NCBI RefSeq assembly: GCF_006715975.1
Contig: NZ_VFOF01000001.1
Location: 816,001-880,000 of the forward strand
Direction of reading: 5' to 3'
Length of the DNA: 64,000 nt
From: Zymomonas mobilis
GTDB taxonomy: Bacteria; Pseudomonadota; Alphaproteobacteria; Sphingomonadales; Sphingomonadaceae
Shown here: positions 56,844 to 64,000 of the stretch, piece by piece
How positions within the stretch are numbered: the first letter of the stretch is position 1
How the letters are laid out: the number at the start of each line of letters is the position of its first letter
The notes under the pieces: model-generated
What the model was told of the DNA's origin: nothing
The model's database searches: none
What the model saw: the letters and a program-made list of their open reading frames with translations, nothing else
Position numbers and translations under genes: made by a program

Positions 56844-59800
56844 ATGCTCGCGCTGGTACGCATTGCTCTCCGTCGCCCTTATACTTTTATCGTTATGGCG
56901 GTGATGATTTTATTGTGGGGATTCTATCCGCATTCAAAACACCGACTGATATTTTCCCTGACATTAAAATTCCGATTGTTGCGGTTATCTGGCAGTTTCA
57001 AGGTATGTCTCCTGATGACATTCAAAGCCGGATTAACACACCTTATCAGCGTGCAATGACAACGGTTGTCAATAATATTGACCATCTGGAAGCGATGTCG
57101 ATTGCCAATTTTGGTATCGTTAAAATTTTCTTCCAGCCAGGAACGGATATTCGTCTTGCCAATGCGCAAATCACGGCTAGCGCTCAGACTGTTTTGCGAT
57201 CTTTGCCTCGAGGGATCAATCCACCTCTTATTTTGAATTATAGCGCATCTACCGTACCTATTTTACAGCTTTCTGTGCATGGTAAAGGCTTAACAGAACA
57301 ACAGCTTAACGATCTTAGTTTTAATGCGGTACGTGCCGGTCTTATTACAATTCCAGGATCTGCAATTCCTTATCCATGGGGCGGGCGGGTACGTCAGATA
57401 CAATTTGACGTTGATCCCCATGCCTTGCAATCAAAGGGACTGACAGCTCAGGATGTCTCCACGACCATTGCGGATCAGACCCAGATTACACCGGCAGGTT
57501 TCGCTAAAATTGGCCCTTATCAGTATAATATCCGCCTTAATAACGTTCCGGGATCAACGGATCAGCTAAATCATTTACCGATTAAAACGGTCAATGGAGC
57601 GACTGTCTATGTCAGTGACGTTGCCCATGTGCGTGATGGTGCCGCCCCGCAAACGAATGTGGTGCATGTTGATGGTGCGCGTTCGGTTCTGTTGACGGTG
57701 TATAAAAACGGTTCAGCGTCCACTGTCTCGGTCGCAGCGGGTATTATTGCCAAAATCCCGAGTTTGTTGGTCGGTTTACCGAGCACATTACGGGTTGAGC
57801 CGCTCACCAATCAGGCCATCTTTGTTCAAGAAGCTATTTCAGGTGTTGCACGAGAGGCGGCTATTGCTGCGGTGCTTACCAGCCTGATGATTATGTTATT
57901 TCTTGGGTCATGGCGCTCTACAGTTATTATTGCCATTTCCATTCCTTTGGCAATTATGTCCGCCTTGGGATTGCTTTCTGTCTTCGGTCAGACATTAAAC
58001 ATTATGACCTTGGGCGGCTTGGCATTGGCCGTTGGTATTTTGGTCGATGACGGAACGGTCACTATCGAGAATATCAACTGGCATCTCGAGCATGGAAAAG
58101 ATGTTATTCCAGCTATCATTGATGGTGCAATGCAAATTGCGACGCCGGCTTTGGTTTCTACGCTTTGTATTTGTATTGCCTTTGTGCCGATGTTCTTTTT
58201 ACCTGGGATTGCGGGCTTCTTATTTGCCCCGATGGGGATGTCGGTTATCTTTGCGATGCTAGCTTCTTTCCTGTTGTCACGCACCTTGGTGCCGACTCTG
58301 GCTATGTATTTATTGAAGCCCATTCCACATAAAGAAGATCCCGAACATGCGGTAAAATCTTCGAATTTCTTTGTTCGTTTTCAACAGGGATTTGAGCATC
58401 ATTTTGAAAAAATGCGGCTAGGCTATGTGCATCTGTTAGAAAAGGCGTTGCGGTCAGGATGGCTGTTTATTGCTGTCTTTTATGGCTTTGTTATCCTGTC
58501 CTTTACCTTGTCGCCCTTTCTTGGAAGGAATTTTTTCCCGTCGATTGATACTGGCTCGATTACGCTTCATGTCAGAGCACCGATCGGAACGCGTATTGAA
58601 GAAACTTCGGCTATATTTGCTCAGATTGAAAATCGGATACGTTCCATTATCCCTGCAAATCAGTTGAGATCAGTTGTTGATAACATCGGCATTTCAAGCA
58701 GTGCTATCAATACAACCTATGATGCGACGGGTTCTATCGGGATGCAGGACGGTAACATCATGATCAGTTTGAACGAAGATCATGCGCCTACTGATTCCTA
58801 TATCAAGAAATTGCGGGAAATATTGCCACGGGAATATCCAGAAGAAACCTTTGCTTTTCTGCCTGCTGATATTGTTTCTCAGATTTTGAATTTCGGTTCA
58901 CCTTCGCCGATTGATATTCAGGTAACGGGTCGTAATCCTGTTGATGATGAAAGCTATGCTCGGCTTTTGTTAAGAGAAGTTCGTAAAATTCCGGGATTGG
59001 TTGATAGTCGGATTCAACAATCGTCTAAATATCCAGAATTTACGGTGAAGGTTGATCGTTCTCGTATTGCCCAGTTGGGATTAAAAGAGCTGGATGTAAC
59101 TAACAGTCTGGGCACCTCTCTGGCTGGTTCTTCACAGTTGGCTCCTGTGTTCTGGGTTGATCCTAAAAATGGTGTTTCCTATCCTGTCGTTGCCCAAACG
59201 CCGGAATATATGGTCAATACTCTGGCGCATTTGAGCAATGTCCCAATTTCAGGGCAGGGTATGCGTTCCCCTGAGCCGCAGATTTTGGGTGCTTTGGGGC
59301 CGATTGTTAGAACCCATAGTAGTGCCGTTACATCACAGTATAATTTGGCTTCTTTATTCGAGATTTATGGTGCCACTCAGGGGCGTGATCTGGGCGCTGT
59401 CAGTAATGACATCCTCAAGGTCTTACATAAAATGGAAAAGCAAAAGCCAAAAGGTGTGACGGTTACTTTGCGTGGCCAATATCAGACAATGAATACCGCA
59501 TTTAAGGGTATGGGCTTTGGTCTCCTTGGTGCGATTGTTCTGATCTATTTGCTGATTGTTATTAACTTCCAGTCATGGCTTGATCCTTTTATTGTGATCG
59601 CGGCCTTACCGGGTGCATTGGCCGGTATCGTCTGGATGCTGTTTGTGACGAATACGACGCTTTCCGTTCCGGCTTTAACGGGTGCTATTATGTGTATGGG
59701 GGTCGCAACCTCTAACTCCGTTTTGGTGATCAGTTTTTGCCGCGAAAAAATGGAAGAAGGTTTTAGCTCTGCACAGGCTGCACTTGAAGCGGGAGCAACC

Positions 59801-60103
59801 CGTATAAGACCTGTTTTGATGACAGCATTAGCCATGATAATCGGTATGTTGCCGATGGCATTGGGCTTAGGTGATGGTGGTGAGCAGAACGCGCCTTTGG
59901 GGCGTGCTGTTGTGGGTGGGTTGATTATTGCAACCTCTGCATCACTATTTTTTGTGCCATCTTTCTTTTCGTTAATGCATCGTAATGATCCAAAAAGAGA
60001 CCCTGAATTTCCGGAACCATCCGAAACTTCGGGAGAAGATCGCTCTGATAAAACAAAGGGACCTGATAAAGGCGATGGTACCAATGGAGAAGTCTATGCC
60101 TGA
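56844..60103 (+). CDS. RND efflux pump permease, apparent frameshift near the N terminus
   Basis: An inner-membrane proton-driven efflux pump (HAE1/AcrB-like) of about 1086 residues. The N-terminal MLALVRIALRRPYTFIVMAV and membrane helix are read from ATG 56844. The frame then needs one extra base in the GGGG run (56917-56920) to join ILSAFKTPTDIFPDIKIPIV and the rest, which is open to 60103. As given, translation from 56844 would stop at 57059. Later features: the charged TM4 pair in ILVDDGTVTIENI, 12 predicted membrane helices and two large periplasmic loops. First gene of the efflux operon; the adaptor start overlaps its stop by 8 bp. Confidence 0.85.
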
Positions 60104-61316
60104 TATGCAGGACGCAAGGGTCCAACACAAAAACCATGAAAAGCAGGAAAGTCATCGCTTAAAGTGGATTGGTATTATTGCTGTATGCTTGCTGGCCGGT
60201 GTCGCAGGTTACGGTATTTATAGCCGTTATCAGAATGAGCATGCGGTCAAAAAATGGACAGAAAGCGAAGCCGTCCCCAGCGTTTCGATTATTTCTCCAA
60301 CCGAAGCGCCCGGAACGACGACTCTGACTTTACCTGGACGGGTGAATGCTTGGTACCAAGCACCTGTCTATGCGCGAACCAGCGGTTATCTGAAAGCATG
60401 GTATACGGATATTGGAACCCCTGTTAAGGCGGGGCAAATTCTGGGTCTGATTGATGCGCCTGACCTTGATCAGCAATATGCAGCTGCCAAGGCCAGCCTT
60501 GCTACGGCAGCTGCGCAGCGAGCTTTGGCGCAAACAACTTCTGATCGTTGGCAAAAGTTGATTGCGGAAGATGCCGTTTCTCAGCAGGAAGCGGACGAGA
60601 AAAAAGCAAACTATGCAGCACGTGTGGCTATGGAGCATGAGGCCGCCGCCGAAGTTGATAGATTACGGGCATTGATTGGTTTTAAACAGTTGTTAGCGCC
60701 ATTTGATGGTGTGGTTACAGGTCGTGCGACCGATATTGGTGCTTTGATTATTGGTGGTGCATCCAATACCAACAACACGCAGCAGCCGTTATTTACGGTT
60801 TCCGATATTCATAAAATGCGCGTCTATGTGAATGTGCCTCAGGCTTATGCTGCTGAAATCAAACCCGGCATTACTGCAGCGTTGCATTTGCCTGAATATC
60901 CTGACCGTATTTTCCATACGACTTTTGTTGATACCAACCATGCGGTTACCCCTGCCAGTGGCACGATGTTGGTGCAGATGGCCGCTGAAAATGGCGATCA
61001 TGCGTTAAAACCGGGATCTTATGCACAGGTAGAGTTTATTCTGCCAACGCCTTCCAATGTGGTGCGTATTCCGGCAAGTGCGGTCTTATTCCGGCAGGAA
61101 GGAATGACTGTCGCAACGATTGATACCCATAATCGGGCTCATCTGCATGTTATCAAAATTACGCGCGATCTTGGACGGCAAATTGAAGTTGCGGGTGGGA
61201 TATCCCGCAATGATCGCGTGATTGACAGCCCTGCCGATGACCTTGCCGAAAATGATTTGGTCAGTCCTGAAGTTACCCAAGCTAAAACAGACGGGGCCGC
61301 TCATGGAAAAGAATAG
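60096..61316 (+). CDS. RND efflux periplasmic adaptor subunit
   Basis: A 406-residue membrane-fusion protein joining the pump to the outer-membrane channel. An N-terminal membrane anchor (WIGIIAVCLLAGVAGYGIY, residues about 24-42) is followed by a lipoyl-like half (VYARTSGYLKAWYTDIGTPVKAGQILGLID), a coiled-coil hairpin (AKASLATAAAQRALAQ) and beta-barrel domains (FDGVVTGRATDIGALI). GGAGAAG lies just before the ATG at 60096. It overlaps the pump gene by 8 bp and the next gene by 14 bp, so expression is tightly coupled. Confidence 0.93.
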   Translation: MPDMQDARVQHKNHEKQESHRLKWIGIIAVCLLAGVAGYGIYSRYQNEHAVKKWTESEAVPSVSIISPTEAPGTTTLTLPGRVNAWYQAPVYARTSGYLKAWYTDIGTPVKAGQILGLIDAPDLDQQYAAAKASLATAAAQRALAQTTSDRWQKLIAEDAVSQQEADEKKANYAARVAMEHEAAAEVDRLRALIGFKQLLAPFDGVVTGRATDIGALIIGGASNTNNTQQPLFTVSDIHKMRVYVNVPQAYAAEIKPGITAALHLPEYPDRIFHTTFVDTNHAVTPASGTMLVQMAAENGDHALKPGSYAQVEFILPTPSNVVRIPASAVLFRQEGMTVATIDTHNRAHLHVIKITRDLGRQIEVAGGISRNDRVIDSPADDLAENDLVSPEVTQAKTDGAAHGKE

Positions 61317-62799
61317 GCGTTCTCTGTTTCCTTCGTCATCTTCTGAAATTAGTGCGTCTGATCGTCAGCCCGTGAAAAGAAAAATTTCGACCCTTGTCTT
61401 GATTACAACGGTTATTTGGGGCGGTTTTGTCTCAGGATGTTCTTTCGCACCGGATTATCATAAGCCGACAGCGAAAGACATTAAGGATATGCCTGTTGCC
61501 TTTAAAGAGGGCGGGGCATGGACTTCGGCACAGCCTGCTGATGAAGCACCGCGTGGGGCATGGTGGAAAATTTTCGACGACGGTCATCTGAACGACTTAG
61601 AAGATCGGATTGAAAAAAGCAGTCCGCGTCTTGCAGAAGCTCTGGCTCGCTATCAGCGTTCACAGGCTTATGTCAAAGAAACCAGATCAGGATTATTCCC
61701 GTCTATCAGCGTCAATAGCAGCATTAGCCATCAACGGGTTTTTCGTACTCCAGGTAGTTCTTATAGCCCTTATACCTATAGCCCTTCTATTGCAGGCGGC
61801 GGCATCAGTTATGAAGTCGATGTCTGGGGGCGTATCCGGAATATGGTCAAGGCTGGTAAGGCTATGGCCGAAGCTAGTGCCGCAGATATGGGAGCCATTC
61901 GGCTGAGTTTGCAGGCTGAACTGGCTGATAATTACATGCAACTTCGTGGTTTGGATGCGCAAGCCGCTCTATATCGCGAAACTGTTGCTGCCTATATGCG
62001 CGCTTTACAATTGACGGTCGCGCGTCATGACGGTGGTGCGGTTTCCGGTGTTGATGTCGAACGTGCCAGAATGCAGCTTTCGGCGACACGTTCTGAATTA
62101 TCGCAAGTGATGGCACATCGCGCCTTGCTGGAACATGCAATTGCTGTGTTGATCGGTGAACAGCCAAGCAATTTTTCCATTGAACCGGTGGACATGATTA
62201 ACACGCCACCGGTGATTCCAGTTTCTGCGCCTGCACAGCTTTTGGAAAGAAGGCCAGACATTGCATCTGCCGAACGGAGTATGGCGGCAGCTAATGCGGC
62301 TATCGGTTCAGCCATTGCGGCATTTTTTCCGGCGATTTCTCTTTCTGCTAATGGGGGGTCGGATTCAGCAGCTTCCAGTCTGTTGTCAGCACCGTCAGGA
62401 TTTTGGGCTTTGGGACCGGCTATGGGGGTCTTGCCTTTATTCCAAGGTGGTCGCCGCAGAGCCAGAGTAAAAGAAGCGCGTGCTGACTTCGATACAGCAG
62501 CAGCAACTTATCGGGATACGGTTTTAAAAGCTTTTCAGGAAGTCGAAGATCAGATGGCAATGGCCAATTGGTTAGCCAACGCCCATGCCGATCAGGAATT
62601 TGCAGTTACAGCCGCTAAACGAGCCAATAATCTCGCCACCATCCGCTACAAAGAGGGGGCTGCGAATTATCTTGAAGTCGTGATTGCCCAGACGGCTGAG
62701 TTACAGAACCGTCGTCAGGCTTTGATTATCCAGACGCAACGTTTACAAGCGGGGGTAGGATTGATACGCGCCTTTGGGGGCGGATGGAAAGCTTCCTAG
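61303..62799 (+). CDS. RND efflux outer-membrane factor lipoprotein (NodT family)
   Basis: A 498-residue TolC/OprM-type channel. The signal peptide ends in the lipobox VSGC (Cys at about residue 46), followed by SFAPDYHKP typical of NodT/OprM proteins. Two repeated helical halves follow, with YEVDVWGRIRN and FPAISLSANGG, and LPLFQGGRRRARV. It overlaps the adaptor gene by 14 bp. It completes a three-component pump that exports hydrophobic compounds or inhibitors; the substrate range is unknown. Confidence 0.93.
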   Translation: MEKNRRSLFPSSSSEISASDRQPVKRKISTLVLITTVIWGGFVSGCSFAPDYHKPTAKDIKDMPVAFKEGGAWTSAQPADEAPRGAWWKIFDDGHLNDLEDRIEKSSPRLAEALARYQRSQAYVKETRSGLFPSISVNSSISHQRVFRTPGSSYSPYTYSPSIAGGGISYEVDVWGRIRNMVKAGKAMAEASAADMGAIRLSLQAELADNYMQLRGLDAQAALYRETVAAYMRALQLTVARHDGGAVSGVDVERARMQLSATRSELSQVMAHRALLEHAIAVLIGEQPSNFSIEPVDMINTPPVIPVSAPAQLLERRPDIASAERSMAAANAAIGSAIAAFFPAISLSANGGSDSAASSLLSAPSGFWALGPAMGVLPLFQGGRRRARVKEARADFDTAAATYRDTVLKAFQEVEDQMAMANWLANAHADQEFAVTAAKRANNLATIRYKEGAANYLEVVIAQTAELQNRRQALIIQTQRLQAGVGLIRAFGGGWKAS

Positions 62800-62979
62800 A
62801 CTTTAGCCCTGTAAATGTTATGTGGGCTTTAAGGTTATATCGTTATAGCTAAAATAGCTTGTTACAATTGATCTGGATTTATTTTTTGGTTGTTGTGCAA
62901 TCTTTCAATAGGTAGGCTTTTTTAGCTAAGCTTGGTTGTTGCTATAAAAGGCAATATTATTAATTAGGAATAGGCGCGT

Positions 62980-63936
62980 TTGACTTTTATGCGACAAAAT
63001 CAGCTTGATGGTCTGGTCGCTTTTGTCTGTGTAGCCAGACTGGCGAATTTTTCTTCTGCGGCACAAAGATTAGGTGTTTCTCCTTCTGCGGTCAGCCAAT
63101 CAATCCGCGCTTTAGAACAGCGGCTGGGCGTGATGTTGTTCCATCGGACAACCCGAAGCGTCAATCTGACTGATGCTGGCGCTCGCTTTCTGGCACGGGT
63201 TCAGCCTGCGGTAGACGAATTGATTAGCGCTTCTACCGATGTAGGTGACGATAGTGGTCCGCCGTCTGGTCTTTTGCGGCTCATTATGCCCCGATCGGGA
63301 TATCTTTTGGCTTTGCGGCCATTGTTACGGAATTTTCTGGAAGCCTATCCAGAAATGAAAATGGAAATTGCCATTGATAATACAATGGTTGATCTTTCCA
63401 GTCATGGTTTTGATGCCGGTATCCGTTTCGGTGGTTTTGTTGAAAAAGATGTCACCAGCGTTAATATTGGCCCATCAATGATGTGGTCTGTGGTAGCATC
63501 CCCTGAATATGTTGCCCGACGTGGTATTGCCCGTCATCCCCGCGATTTGCTGGGACATGAATGTATTAAATTCCGGCGTACGTCTGGTGAAATTATCCAG
63601 CGTTGGAATTTTACCAATAAAAATGAAAACTTGATGATCAATATTGATGGTCGTCTTGTCTTGGGTGACCTTGCGGTAATGGTTCAGGCCGCTTTAGATG
63701 GATTGGGCGTTATCTATACCGTTAACGGATATGTTGAACGCTTTATCGAAGAAGGCCGTTTGGTCAGAATGTTGGCTGATTGGAGCCCGCCCACTTCGGG
63801 GCTGGTGCTTTATTATCCGGCGCGACCAAGGATTTCGCGTAAGCTGAAAGTCTTGATTGACTATTTACAGGCTCATTCCCAATTTTTGGTGAATGAAACG
63901 GGATCTCACGATTTTATGTTAGATCCGCTTAGCTAA
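62980..63936 (+). CDS. LysR-type transcriptional regulator
   Basis: A 318-residue LTTR. The N-terminal helix-turn-helix (LVAFVCVARLANFSSAAQRLGVSPSAVSQSIRALEQRLG, in pieces residues about 10-50) is followed by LLFHRTTRSVNLTDAG-type linker (here VMLFHRTTRSVNLTD) and the inducer-binding domain. The start is TTG at 62980 (AGGAATAGG 8 bp upstream) or ATG at 62989. It follows the efflux operon on the same strand after a 180-bp gap and is a candidate regulator of it, though LTTRs often face their target. Confidence 0.88.
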   Translation: MTFMRQNQLDGLVAFVCVARLANFSSAAQRLGVSPSAVSQSIRALEQRLGVMLFHRTTRSVNLTDAGARFLARVQPAVDELISASTDVGDDSGPPSGLLRLIMPRSGYLLALRPLLRNFLEAYPEMKMEIAIDNTMVDLSSHGFDAGIRFGGFVEKDVTSVNIGPSMMWSVVASPEYVARRGIARHPRDLLGHECIKFRRTSGEIIQRWNFTNKNENLMINIDGRLVLGDLAVMVQAALDGLGVIYTVNGYVERFIEEGRLVRMLADWSPPTSGLVLYYPARPRISRKLKVLIDYLQAHSQFLVNETGSHDFMLDPLS

Positions 63937-63958
63937 AGCTATATGCCAATAGTATGAT

Positions 63959-63992
63959 AAAAAAGGCCACCGAAATTCCGGTGGCCTTTTTT
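63959..63992 (+). terminator. Rho-independent terminator after LysR gene
   Basis: AAAGGCCACCG and CGGTGGCCTTT form an 11-bp stem with a 6-nt loop, followed by a T-run. Confidence 0.9.
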
Positions 63993-64000
63993 GTTAGCTA

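Overview
The window looks like chromosomal DNA of an alphaproteobacterium of the Sphingomonadales, most likely Zymomonas mobilis or a close relative. The signs are a moderate-GC genome with AT-rich intergenic spacers, a ChpT-type phosphotransferase (alphaproteobacterial CckA-ChpT-CtrA pathway), a fused ThiS-ThiG, the aroQ-accB-accC order, and a general-stress (EcfG-type) promoter in front of a CsbD-like gene. The species call rests on recognising protein sequences, not on a search. It is mostly housekeeping DNA. I see no insertion sequence, prophage, CRISPR array, rRNA operon or replication origin.

Layout. 1-6.9 kb: the 3' end of a PPK2 polyphosphate kinase, greB, a Slt-type lytic transglycosylase, dapA-smpB and an M13 metallopeptidase. 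6.9-19.4 kb: the transcription/translation core block tRNA-Trp, secE, nusG, rplK, rplA, rplJ, rplL, rpoB, rpoC, with a structured rplJ leader and strong terminators after rplL and rpoC. 19.5-27.3 kb: a decayed GNAT acetyltransferase, cysQ, the aroQ-accB-accC operon facing thiSG, a small monooxygenase-like gene, a CsbD-like stress gene and prfC. 27.4-30.9 kb: a small accessory patch with an outer-membrane-protein remnant, a DUF1348 protein, an AT-rich HEPN-domain gene, tRNA-Ser(TGA) and two exported proteins. 30.9-36 kb: cysK, rpoH, an RluD-type pseudouridine synthase, a JAMM peptidase, chpT, a glutaredoxin and an SCP2 protein. 36-42.6 kb (minus strand): two large repeat proteins with a cysteine hydrolase, gloA-gloB, a periplasmic TPR protein and an alpha/beta hydrolase. 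42.8-53.8 kb: thrS, glnD, a large porin, mnmA, mgtE and a cyclophilin. 53.8-64 kb: a GcvA-like regulator, a possible small RNA, a methyltransferase, an MBL hydrolase, a complete RND efflux operon (pump, adaptor, outer-membrane factor) and a LysR regulator.

The most notable observations are as follows. Two important genes, accC and the RND pump gene, each carry what reads as a one-base deletion in a homopolymer near the start codon. thiS is fused to thiG with an internal ribosome-binding site and start. A perfect GGAAC-N17-CGTT promoter precedes the CsbD gene. Two gene relics are visible that ordinary gene calling would miss or misname. Several untranslated regions have alternative or stacked hairpins: before tRNA-Trp/secE, in the rplJ leader, before rpoB and near 54.9 kb. 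I found no clear new multi-gene defence or metabolic system. The least explained genes are the pair of 42-residue-repeat proteins with their overlapping hydrolase, and the lone HEPN protein beside tRNA-Ser.
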